From: RGIG6374 sp045600965
Lineage (GTDB): Bacteria > Bacteroidota > Bacteroidia > Bacteroidales > UBA932
Length of the DNA stretch: 64,000 nucleotides
Direction of reading: 5' to 3'
NCBI GenBank assembly: GCA_045600965.1
Contig: JAZRYW010000043.1
Span: forward strand, 1-64,000
Of the stretch, positions 1-7,841 are shown one piece after another. The notes under the pieces were generated by a model that saw only the letters and a list, made by a program, of their open reading frames with translations, was not told the DNA's origin and made no database searches. The translations under genes were made by a program, and so were the position numbers. Each line of letters begins with the position of its first letter. Within the stretch, counting starts at the first letter, position 1.

Positions 1-1
1 C

Positions 2-64
2 TTCGACAACAAGCCGGGCGTAGAGAAGAGCCACTTCCATTTCGTTATCGGCCAACAATTCTAG
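2..64 (+). CDS. bamA: BamA (Omp85) outer-membrane assembly factor, C-terminal end only
   Basis: Only the last 20 codons and a TAG stop are inside the window; the rest lies before base 1. The translated end (…SHFHFVIGQQF) is an alternating beta-strand that finishes in phenylalanine, the usual C-terminal signal of an outer-membrane barrel. Two OmpH/Skp genes follow directly, and bamA-ompH-ompH is the common Bacteroidota order. BamA is the barrel subunit that inserts beta-barrel proteins into the outer membrane. The identification rests on 20 residues plus context, so another barrel protein remains possible. Its stop codon overlaps the first base pair of the repeat element that follows. Confidence 0.6.
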   Translation, partial: FDNKPGVEKSHFHFVIGQQF

Positions 65-226
65 AACCTGTTTTGAAATGATTAACTTCAATACTTATGT
101 TTCTTTTTCGCATATTTTTCGCTGCTTTTCAGTCACAACGGAACCCCGTTGCTCCTTCAAATCATCAAAAAATCTACTGAAAAATAACCTATAACAATTT
201 TCGTGAACCATTTCAAAACAGATTCT
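63..226 (+). repeat. 164-bp element with terminal inverted repeats, copy 1 (family A)
   Basis: The ends are AGAACCTGTTTTGAAATG and CATTTCAAAACAGATTCT, an 18-bp inverted pair with one mismatch. Inside, TTTTCAGT and ACTGAAAA form an inner pair, and a central hairpin CAACGG-AACC-CCGTTG is flanked by CAGTCA and CTCCTTC. A second copy lies at 17700-17863; I count four substitutions and no gaps between them. It fills almost the whole bamA-ompH gap. No coding sequence is evident. It resembles a miniature inverted-repeat element or REP-like unit, and TA dinucleotides flank its ends, which would fit a TA target but is not proof. Confidence 0.85.
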
Positions 227-239
227 AAAAATTACAGAT

Positions 240-749
240 ATGAAGAAGTTTTTTGCAACAGTTTCCGTTCTTCTGCTCTCCTGCGCGTTTGCAAATGCAC
301 AGAAAGTGGGATATGTGAATACCGAAAACATTCTCTCTTCGATAGATCAATACAACAGCGCGACTGAACAGCTCGATGCCCTTGCGGACAAGTACAAGGC
401 CGTCATTGAAAGCGAAATAGGCAAGATAGACCAGATGTACCGCACCTATCAGGCCAACAAGGAGCACTACACCGCCTCCCAAAGACAGCAGAAGGAGGAT
501 GAGATAATTACCAGGGAGCGTGCCGTCAAGGAAAAGCAGCAGGCTTATTTCGGTGAGGACGGCGTTATGCAGAAGAAGACTTCCGAGATGCTCGACCCCA
601 TCAAGGACAGGGTTCAGGATGCCATAGACAAGGTTGCGCTCGAAGGTGATTACGTTATGGTGGTCGACATTGCCGCCACCACCGGTCTCGTGTTCATAAA
701 TGACAAGTACAATCTTGACAGGGAAGTCATCGACAAGTTGAAGAAATAA
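240..749 (+). CDS. OmpH/Skp family periplasmic chaperone, first copy
   Basis: The 169-residue product starts with a signal peptide (MKKFFATVSVLLLSCAFANA, cleavage near residue 20), followed by the family opening KVGYVNTENIL. A long charged helical coiled coil covers residues about 40-115 and a short beta-rich end follows. Skp/OmpH proteins hold unfolded outer-membrane proteins in the periplasm and deliver them to BamA. The gene lies downstream of bamA and 20 bases before a second, similar gene, so the two are probably cotranscribed. The ATG at 240 is the only start that keeps the signal peptide intact. The function is inferred from family and context. Confidence 0.9.
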   Translation: MKKFFATVSVLLLSCAFANAQKVGYVNTENILSSIDQYNSATEQLDALADKYKAVIESEIGKIDQMYRTYQANKEHYTASQRQQKEDEIITRERAVKEKQQAYFGEDGVMQKKTSEMLDPIKDRVQDAIDKVALEGDYVMVVDIAATTGLVFINDKYNLDREVIDKLKK

Positions 750-769
750 TCAATACAGATACAATCACT

Positions 770-1321
770 ATGAAGAAAATCGCAATGCTTCTGGCCGCCA
801 TATCAGCGCTCGTTTCATTCAGCGCAGCGGCTCAACCCAAATTCGGCCACATCAACTCCCAGGAACTCGTTATGCTTATGAGCGAGATGGATTCCGCAAG
901 AATCAAGCTCCAGACATACCAGACAGACCTTGAGGAAACCTTCCAGGGTATGCAGACCGAATACAACACCAAGTTGAACACCTATCAGCAGAAATACCAG
1001 ACCTGGACACCCGCTGTCCGTGAGGCCAAGGAACAGGAACTCCAGGGCATCGCAGACCGCATCCAGAACTTCCAGGCTTCAGCCCAGCAGGAACTCCAGC
1101 AGATGCAGCAGCTCTATATGGGTCCTGTTTACGAGCAGGCCAACAATGCCATCCAGAAGGTGGGAAAGGAACAGGGACTGGTTTATGTCATCGACCTTTC
1201 GGCGGGAGCTCTCCTTTATGTCGATGAAGCGGCAAGTATGAACATCCTTGACCTCTGCAAGAAGGAACTCAACATCCCTGCGGAAAAGGTTGCCCCCACA
1301 CAGATCAACCCCGAACAGTAG
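770..1321 (+). CDS. OmpH/Skp family periplasmic chaperone, second copy
   Basis: The 183-residue product has a signal peptide ending near AAAQ (residues 1-21), the opening KFGHINSQELV typical of OmpH, and a Gln/Glu-rich coiled coil at about residues 45-125. It is a diverged tandem paralogue of the gene before it; tandem ompH genes after bamA are usual in Bacteroidota. Its predicted role is as a periplasmic holdase for outer-membrane proteins in transit. The glutamine-rich arm is longer and more polar than in the first copy, which hints at different clients, but that is only an inference. A hairpin at 1341-1373 probably ends this transcript. Confidence 0.9.
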   Translation: MKKIAMLLAAISALVSFSAAAQPKFGHINSQELVMLMSEMDSARIKLQTYQTDLEETFQGMQTEYNTKLNTYQQKYQTWTPAVREAKEQELQGIADRIQNFQASAQQELQQMQQLYMGPVYEQANNAIQKVGKEQGLVYVIDLSAGALLYVDEAASMNILDLCKKELNIPAEKVAPTQINPEQ

Positions 1322-1340
1322 AGAGACAGTTTTTATCGAG

Positions 1341-1373
1341 AGAATGACCTGATGCCATGCAGAAGGTCATTCT
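1341..1373 (+). terminator. Probable transcription terminator after the ompH pair
   Basis: AGAATGACCT at 1341-1350 pairs perfectly with AGGTCATTCT at 1364-1373 around a 13-base loop. Only a weak T-rich tail follows (TAACATTTAT), so it may be an inefficient terminator. Its position makes an in-frame upstream ATG at 1357, inside this hairpin, an unlikely start for korA. Confidence 0.55.
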
Positions 1374-1389
1374 TAACATTTATACACAT

Positions 1390-3225
1390 ATGGAACACAA
1401 GATCATAGAGACAGAGGATGTCGTGATCCGTTTCTGCGGAGACTCCGGTGACGGAATGCAGCTTACGGGAACACTGTTCGCAGACGCTTCGGCGCTGCAG
1501 GGCAACGGCATCTCCACATTCCCCGACTATCCGGCTGAAATCAGGGCCCCTCACGGCACGGTGTCCGGCGTTTCGGGATTTCAGGTGCATATAGGAAGCG
1601 GTGAGGTCAACACTCCCGGCGACTTCTGCGACGTTCTGGTTGCGATGAACCCCGCGGCACTCAAGGCCAATGTCAAATGGGCAAAGCCCACCGCGGCCAT
1701 CATCGTAGATGTGGACACCTTCGACGAAGAAGGTATCAGCCGCGCGGGCTTCACCACTCAGGACCCTCTTGAGGAACTGGGCATTAAGGACCGCAACGTC
1801 ATCCTTTCACCCATCACCACTCTCACCCGCGAGAGTCTCGCTGACAGCGGGCTTGACATAAAGACCATAAACAGGTGCAAGAATATGTTCACCCTCGGTA
1901 TGTGCTTCTTTATGTTCAACAAGCCCCTGGATTACACCTATGCATACCTTGAGAAGAAGTTCAGGAAGAAACCCGAACTGATCGCTCCCAACAGGAAGGT
2001 GCTCTTCGACGGCTTCAACTACGCATCGAACATACAGGCGATAGCCGACACCTATATTGTAGAGCCCGCCAAGCAGGAGAAGGGAGTCTACCGCAACATC
2101 AGCGGTAACCAGGCAACGGCCTGGGGCCTCATAGCCGCTTCGGAAAAGAGCGGACGTCCTCTCTTCTGCGGTTCGTACCCCATAACACCCGCCACTGCAA
2201 TCCTTGAGGAGCTCGCCATTCACAAGAACCTGGGCGTCAAGACCCTTCAGGCCGAGGACGAGATTGCCGGAATATGCACCGCCATCGGCGCCGCCTATGC
2301 GGGCAACTTTGCAGTGACCACAACCTCAGGCCCCGGGCTCTCCCTCAAGAGCGAGGCCCTCGGGCTGGCGATGATAACCGAACTGCCGCTGGTGGTCGTA
2401 GACGTGCAGCGCAGCGGCCCGTCAACCGGAATCCCCACCAAGACAGAGCAGACCGACCTGAATCAGGCCCTTTACGGCAGGAACGGTGAATGCCCCATCC
2501 CTGTTGTGGCGGCGCATTCCCCTTCGCACTGCTTCGACGCCGCCTTCAACGCCGGAAAGATAGCGATGGAGCATATGACTCCGGTCATTCTGCTCAGCGA
2601 AGGTTTCTTAGGCAACGGTTCCGAACCCTGGAAGATACCTTCAATGAAGGATTACCCCGCCATAGTTCCTCCCGTAATCACAAGCTGTGAGGGCCAGTTC
2701 AAGCCGTTCGAACGCGACCCTGAGACTTTAGTCCGCAAATGGGCCTTCCCGGGCACCGCGGGTCTTGAACACCGTGTAGGCGGACTCGAAAAGAACAATG
2801 CCGGCGTCATTTCATCCGATCCGGCCAATCACGCGAAGATGGTCTCTGAACGCGCCGCGAAGGTAGCCCGCATTGCTGACAGCCTGCCTCTGCAGACCGT
2901 GTACGGCGATCCGGATGCCAAACTGCTCCTGGTAGGGTGGGGCGGCACCTTCGGCCATCTCTACACTGCCTTCAAACAGCTTTCAGCGGAAGGGGTGAGC
3001 GTTGCGCTGGCTCATTTCGACTACATCAACCCGCTTCCGAAGAACACCTCCGAAGTGTTCTCGCATCATAGGAAGATACTCGTCTGCGAACTCAACGGCG
3101 GCCATTTCGCCGCATATCTCAGGGACAGGCTTCCTCAGTTCAAATACCTTCAGTACAACAAGGTCCAGGGTCAGCCTTTCATAGTGAAGGAGATCGTGGA
3201 TGCGGTAAAGGAAATAATAAAGTAG
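1390..3225 (+). CDS. korA: 2-oxoacid:ferredoxin oxidoreductase, fused gamma-alpha subunit
   Basis: This subunit of the complex that oxidatively decarboxylates a 2-oxoacid (probably 2-oxoglutarate) to acyl-CoA, reducing ferredoxin, has 611 residues from the ATG at 1390. The gamma domain comes first (GDSGDGMQLTG near residue 19), followed by the alpha pyrimidine-binding domain (YPITPATAILEEL, then TTTSGPGLSLKSEALG). The beta subunit follows 12 bases downstream. I prefer 1390 to the in-frame ATG at 1357 because the product then begins MEHKIIETEDVVIRFCGDSG like its relatives, and because 1357 lies within a hairpin. The substrate (2-oxoglutarate rather than pyruvate or a branched-chain acid) is inferred from the fused arrangement. 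Confidence 0.92.
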   Translation: MEHKIIETEDVVIRFCGDSGDGMQLTGTLFADASALQGNGISTFPDYPAEIRAPHGTVSGVSGFQVHIGSGEVNTPGDFCDVLVAMNPAALKANVKWAKPTAAIIVDVDTFDEEGISRAGFTTQDPLEELGIKDRNVILSPITTLTRESLADSGLDIKTINRCKNMFTLGMCFFMFNKPLDYTYAYLEKKFRKKPELIAPNRKVLFDGFNYASNIQAIADTYIVEPAKQEKGVYRNISGNQATAWGLIAASEKSGRPLFCGSYPITPATAILEELAIHKNLGVKTLQAEDEIAGICTAIGAAYAGNFAVTTTSGPGLSLKSEALGLAMITELPLVVVDVQRSGPSTGIPTKTEQTDLNQALYGRNGECPIPVVAAHSPSHCFDAAFNAGKIAMEHMTPVILLSEGFLGNGSEPWKIPSMKDYPAIVPPVITSCEGQFKPFERDPETLVRKWAFPGTAGLEHRVGGLEKNNAGVISSDPANHAKMVSERAAKVARIADSLPLQTVYGDPDAKLLLVGWGGTFGHLYTAFKQLSAEGVSVALAHFDYINPLPKNTSEVFSHHRKILVCELNGGHFAAYLRDRLPQFKYLQYNKVQGQPFIVKEIVDAVKEIIK

Positions 3226-3237
3226 GAGGAAAGCGTT

Positions 3238-4257
3238 ATGGCATATACAGCAAAGGATTTCAAAAGCAATCAGGAAGTCAGGTGGTGCCCCGGCTGCGGC
3301 GACCACGCAGTTCTTGCGGCTCTCCACAGGGCTTTTCCCCAGGTTTGTGAGGAACGTCGCTATCTGAAGGAAAGGATAGTGGTCGTTTCCGGCATAGGCT
3401 GCTCTTCACGCCTCCCTTATTATATGAACACCTTCGGCTTCCACAGCATACACGGAAGGGCGACTGCCGTTTCTACCGGTATGAAGGTTGCGAATCCGAA
3501 CCTGAGCATCTGGCAGGCCTGCGGAGACGGAGACGCCCTTGCAATCGGCGGCAATCACTTCATTCACGCCATCAGAAGGAACATCGACATCAACGTCATT
3601 CTGTTCAACAACCAGATATACGGACTGACGAAGGGCCAGTATTCGCCCACCTCGCGACTCGGCCAAATTACAAAGACCTCCCCTTACGGAACGGTCGAGA
3701 ATCCGTTCACGCCGGGAGCGCTCGTCCTCGGGGCACGAGGAACCTTCTTCGCGCGCAGCCTTGACAGCGAGATGGCCCTCAATCAGGAGATATTCGTGAT
3801 GGCCGCCCGCCACGACGGCTGCTCCGTATGCGAAATGCTCACGAACTGCGTCATATTCAACGACGGCGCCCATATGACCATATCCGACAGGGCTGCCCGT
3901 GCTGACAGGACCATAGTACTGCGCCACGGTGAACCTATGATTTTCGGAAAGGACAGGGACAAGGGGCTCGTCCTGGACCAGACCGGCAAGCTCAAGGTCG
4001 TCAGGATAGGCGAAAACGGAATCACCGAGTCGGATCTTCTCGTCCACGATGCCAGGTGTCAGGAGACTGGCATACACAGTATGCTGATAAATATGAAGTA
4101 TCCTGATTTCCCCGTAGCCCTCGGTGTCATCCGTGACGTGGATGAACCCACATATGACGACCGTGTGCGCGATCAGGTTGAAGATGTGAAGGCCAAGTCC
4201 AACATCACCTGTATGGATGAGCTGCTGCACAGCGGAGCTACCTGGACGGTGGAATAG
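3238..4257 (+). CDS. korB: 2-oxoacid:ferredoxin oxidoreductase, beta (thiamine diphosphate) subunit
   Basis: This 339-residue subunit carries the thiamine diphosphate site and one iron-sulfur cluster. The N-terminal cysteine motif is WCPGCGDHAV near residue 18; GIGCSSRLPYY and the ThDP/Mg motif GDGDALAIGGNH with the following FNNQIYGLTKGQ are all present. The next cysteines include CEMLTNC. It follows korA by 12 bases in the same operon, and a strong terminator stands right after it. The pair makes succinyl-CoA and reduced ferredoxin in the incomplete or reductive TCA branch of anaerobic Bacteroidales; this pathway role is inferred from the family. Confidence 0.93.
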   Translation: MAYTAKDFKSNQEVRWCPGCGDHAVLAALHRAFPQVCEERRYLKERIVVVSGIGCSSRLPYYMNTFGFHSIHGRATAVSTGMKVANPNLSIWQACGDGDALAIGGNHFIHAIRRNIDINVILFNNQIYGLTKGQYSPTSRLGQITKTSPYGTVENPFTPGALVLGARGTFFARSLDSEMALNQEIFVMAARHDGCSVCEMLTNCVIFNDGAHMTISDRAARADRTIVLRHGEPMIFGKDRDKGLVLDQTGKLKVVRIGENGITESDLLVHDARCQETGIHSMLINMKYPDFPVALGVIRDVDEPTYDDRVRDQVEDVKAKSNITCMDELLHSGATWTVE

Positions 4258-4280
4258 AGCGGAATATCCATTATTTTGAG

Positions 4281-4313
4281 AAAAAGGAGGTGCATAAAAC
4301 ACCTCCTTTTTTT
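4281..4313 (+). terminator. Rho-independent terminator of korAB
   Basis: AAAAGGAGGTG pairs with CACCTCCTTTT across a short CATAAAA loop, and seven T follow at the 3' side. It lies 24 bases after the korB stop. Confidence 0.9.
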
Positions 4314-4440
4314 ATATTTTTTGCCATTATTTCTCAACATTGTACACTGTTTATTCAAATTCTGCTTTCAATTTGTTACAATATGCAGGAAATTTCGGAA
4401 TATATGTGAGCGTTTTCAGTCGTTTGCTGAGGTGGAACAA
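4314..4440 (+). other. AT-rich spacer upstream of the SusC promoter
   Basis: No reading frame, hairpin or repeat stands out here. It separates the korB terminator from the susC promoter and could hold an activator site, but I see no clear operator. Confidence 0.4.
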
Positions 4441-4471
4441 TTTGCAGATTAAAAAAAAATAGTTAATTTTG
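4441..4471 (+). promoter_or_regulatory. Promoter of the susC-susD operon
   Basis: TTTG at 4441-4444, 19 bases, then TAATTTTG at 4464-4471 exactly match the Bacteroidota housekeeping promoter pattern. The implied start near 4478 gives an AT-rich leader of about 130 bases before the susC ATG, long enough for post-transcriptional control. Confidence 0.7.
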
Positions 4472-4607
4472 CTGCGAAATTTCACCTTAAAAGTGAACAA
4501 CATTGAAAATAATTTATTAGATTATAAGCGCGAAAGGGATAAAATCATAAGCGGGAAATACTAAAATAAACCAAATATTATCTATTAATTACCAAAAACT
4601 TATCTAA

Positions 4608-7600
4608 ATGAAAAAAGTAAGACTTATCTTAACGTGTCTTCTGCTTGTAGTTTCAGGGTCTGTTTTTGCCCAGAACATACAGGTGAAAGGTACTGTTACT
4701 GATGCTGCGACCGGTGACGGTATCCCCTTTGCATCATTGCAGATAAAGGGGACAATGTCAGGCGCTGCTTCAGAGGCGGATGGTACATACGCCATCTCCG
4801 CTCCCAAGGATGGTATCCTTGTTTTCAGCTGCATCGGATATGTCTCAGTTGAAGTTCCCGTTGACGGCAGGACTACTGTCAACGTGGCTCTCCAGCCCGA
4901 CACCGAATACCTCGATGACGTGATCGTCGTCGCTTACGGAACCGCGACCAAGAGCTCTTTCACGGGTTCGGCCGCAATGGTCAAGAGCGAAGACATCCAG
5001 AAGAAGATCGCCACCAACGTTACCAGCGCTCTTGCAGGTACGACTCCCGGTGTCCAGGTCATTTCTTCATCAGGTGACCCTACCGGCAACTCCTCGACCA
5101 TCCGCATCCGTGGTGTCGGCTCGATGAGTGCCAGCAGTGCCCCTCTGATCGTTCTTGACGGCGCTCCTTTCTCAGGATCGATCTCCGACATCAACCCCAA
5201 CGACGTTGAGTCGATGTCTGTCCTCAAGGACGCTTCCGCATCTGCCATCTACGGTAACCGTGGTGCAAACGGTGTCATCCTCATCACCACAAAGAAGGGT
5301 ACAGGCAATGCGCAGGTCAAGTTCGACGCGCGTCTGGGTTCAAACAGCCGTCTGATCCCCAACTACGACGTCATCACTGACCCCCGCGAATATGTCGAGA
5401 CCGTCTACAGGATGAAATACAACAAGTATCTCTACTCCGATCACTCTGCTGCTGAAAGTTATGCCTACGCTGACGCCACCATCCTTGATGAGAAGGACGG
5501 AGGTCTCGGTTATCAGATCTTCACCGTTCCCGAAGGTCAGAAACTTGTAGGTACGAACTTCAAACTCAACCCCAACGCAACTCTCGGCTATTCTGACGGT
5601 GAATACTACTACACACCCGATGACTGGTATAACGAAACCTTCCACAACTCATTCCGTCAGGAATACAACCTCTCCGTCAGCGGATCGAGCGACAGGTTCA
5701 ACTACTATGCCTCCGCAGGTTACCTCAATGACGGCGGTATCATCAACAACTCCGGCTACCAGCGCTACACCGGCCGTGTAAACGCAGAATATCAGGCAAA
5801 GAAGTGGTTCAAGATCATTACCAACGCCACTTTCTCACACTCCTATGGCCAGGGTAACGGATCCAACGGTGCCTGGGGTTCATCCGGCAACGTATTCTAC
5901 ATCGCCAACAACATCGCTCCCATCTATCCCCTCTATGTGCGCAACGCAGACGGAACAAAGAAGATGGACGGTGACCGCTATGTATACGATTCCAACAACA
6001 CCAATTTCGTACGTCCCAACTTCGTCGGCAATGCAATCCGTGACAACGAATATGACCGTCAGGACTATGTGGCAGACGTGTTCAACGGCAATGCAGGCGC
6101 AGTCCTGACTCCCATCGCAGGTCTTACCCTCAGCGCCAAGTACGGTGTCCTTGCAGACAACACCCGCTCCAACAATCTCTACACCATCTTCGGTAGCGGC
6201 GCTGCAAACGACGGTGTGGTAAGCGTAAGCCAGAGCAGGGCATTCACCCTCAACCAGCAGTATCTTGCCGAATACCAGACCGATTTCGGCGGCAGCAAGA
6301 GCAACTTCGACATACTTGCAGGTTACGAGCAGTACAACAGCAAGTCACAGTCTCTGGGCGGCAGCAACACCCACCTGTTCGATCCCCTTATCGCTGAATT
6401 GAACAATGCCGACGGCGCTCCCGAGGACAAGTCCGTTTCATCAAGCGCAAGTTCTTATATGACTGAAGGTTTCCTTTCACGCGCATCCTACGACTATGAC
6501 GGCAAGTATTTCGTCAGCGGTTCATTCCGCCGCGACGCTTCATCCCGTTTCGCAGTAGGTCACCAGTGGGGTAACTTCTGGTCAGCAGGCGCAGCCTGGC
6601 TTATGAGCAACGAAAACTTCCTCAAGGGCGTTTCCGCCATCGATATGCTCAAGCTCAAGGTCAGCTATGGTCAGCAGGGTAACGATAACCTCGGTAGCGC
6701 ATTCCCCTACTCAGACCAGTACAACCACTCATACAATCCCGCAACAGGTGAATATTCAATCGCCCTTTCATACAAAGGTAATGAAGACCTGACCTGGGAG
6801 AAGATTTCTTCGTTCAACGTCGGTGTTGACTTCGAACTCTTCAAGGGCCGTCTGAACGGTACAGTCGAATACTTCGACCGCATCACTTCCGATCTTCTCT
6901 ACTCAAAGTCAGTTCCCCTTTCAGCAGGTAACCCTACAGGCTACACTCCTGTTAACGTCGGTTCAATCCGCAACAACGGTTTCGAGGTTTCTCTCGACGG
7001 CTCCATCATCAGGACAAAGAACGTCAACTGGTCCTGGAACGTCAATGTCAGCCACTACAAGAACGTCATCCTCGACCTTGACCCCAGCGTCAAGGAAAAC
7101 GGCATCAAGGGCAGCAACTACATCTACAAGATAGGCGGTTCCCTCTATGACGCTTATATGCGCAAGTATGCAGGTGTCAACCCTGAAACAGGTAAGGCAC
7201 AGTACTGGAAGCATACCGATGAAGTGAAGGATGAAAACGGCAACGTCAAGACTCCCGCCAAGGACGAGAAAACCGAAATCTTCGATGAGGCAACCCAGTA
7301 TGAACTCGGAACCATTATGCCCAAGCTCTATGGCGGCTTCGGTTCTTCACTGACCGCATACGGCGTTGACTTCTCATTCCAGTTCTCATACCAGCTGGGC
7401 GGTAGGTTCTACGATGGCGGCTATCAGGCTCTGATGTGGACTCAGTCCAATGTCGGACAGGCTCTCCACAAGGATATGCTCAAGGCCTGGACCCCCGAGA
7501 ACACCACCTCTGACATCCCTCGTATGGATGGTGACACACAGGTAAGCCAGACCGCAGTGGACCGCTTCCTGATTTCATCCAACTACTTGAGCCTCAACAA

Positions 7601-7826
7601 CGTAACCCTCGGCTACACCTTCCCTTCAAAACTCACTCAGAAGATAGCAATCCAGGGTCTGCGCATCTATGTTGCAGGTGAAAACCTCTTCGTTCTCTCC
7701 GCCCGCAAGGGTGTCGATCCCCGCTTCAATATGGGTCTCGGTGGTTACACCTCAGGCTCAGGTATTGGCTCCAGCTACTATTCAGCAGTGCGTAACATCA
7801 CAGGCGGTATCACCCTCACATTCTAA
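4608..7826 (+). CDS. SusC/RagA-type TonB-dependent outer-membrane transporter
   Basis: The 1072-residue protein has a signal peptide (to about residue 22, VFAQ), a carboxypeptidase-regulatory-like domain (residues 24-100, VKGTVTDAATGDGIPFASL), and a plug domain with the SusC hallmark stretch NPNDVESMSVLKDASASAIYG and GANGVILITTKKG. A long C-terminal barrel ends in an aromatic strand (GGITLTF). It imports a large ligand across the outer membrane, powered by TonB, with the SusD lipoprotein encoded 15 bases downstream as its lid. No glycoside hydrolase, sulfatase, protease or anti-sigma gene lies nearby, so the substrate cannot be named. The Ser/Asn-rich codon choice is strongly biased to C-ending codons, suggesting high expression. 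Confidence 0.95.
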   Translation: MKKVRLILTCLLLVVSGSVFAQNIQVKGTVTDAATGDGIPFASLQIKGTMSGAASEADGTYAISAPKDGILVFSCIGYVSVEVPVDGRTTVNVALQPDTEYLDDVIVVAYGTATKSSFTGSAAMVKSEDIQKKIATNVTSALAGTTPGVQVISSSGDPTGNSSTIRIRGVGSMSASSAPLIVLDGAPFSGSISDINPNDVESMSVLKDASASAIYGNRGANGVILITTKKGTGNAQVKFDARLGSNSRLIPNYDVITDPREYVETVYRMKYNKYLYSDHSAAESYAYADATILDEKDGGLGYQIFTVPEGQKLVGTNFKLNPNATLGYSDGEYYYTPDDWYNETFHNSFRQEYNLSVSGSSDRFNYYASAGYLNDGGIINNSGYQRYTGRVNAEYQAKKWFKIITNATFSHSYGQGNGSNGAWGSSGNVFYIANNIAPIYPLYVRNADGTKKMDGDRYVYDSNNTNFVRPNFVGNAIRDNEYDRQDYVADVFNGNAGAVLTPIAGLTLSAKYGVLADNTRSNNLYTIFGSGAANDGVVSVSQSRAFTLNQQYLAEYQTDFGGSKSNFDILAGYEQYNSKSQSLGGSNTHLFDPLIAELNNADGAPEDKSVSSSASSYMTEGFLSRASYDYDGKYFVSGSFRRDASSRFAVGHQWGNFWSAGAAWLMSNENFLKGVSAIDMLKLKVSYGQQGNDNLGSAFPYSDQYNHSYNPATGEYSIALSYKGNEDLTWEKISSFNVGVDFELFKGRLNGTVEYFDRITSDLLYSKSVPLSAGNPTGYTPVNVGSIRNNGFEVSLDGSIIRTKNVNWSWNVNVSHYKNVILDLDPSVKENGIKGSNYIYKIGGSLYDAYMRKYAGVNPETGKAQYWKHTDEVKDENGNVKTPAKDEKTEIFDEATQYELGTIMPKLYGGFGSSLTAYGVDFSFQFSYQLGGRFYDGGYQALMWTQSNVGQALHKDMLKAWTPENTTSDIPRMDGDTQVSQTAVDRFLISSNYLSLNNVTLGYTFPSKLTQKIAIQGLRIYVAGENLFVLSARKGVDPRFNMGLGGYTSGSGIGSSYYSAVRNITGGITLTF

Positions 7827-7841
7827 TTCAATTGAACTGAT

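Noticed and set aside
63..226. Tiny open frames inside the family A elements
   Set aside because: They are short and AT-rich, and their ends fall within the inverted repeats; nothing indicates protein coding.
1357..1389. Earlier ATG for korA
   Set aside because: It is inside a terminator-like hairpin, and the resulting residues are not like the family.
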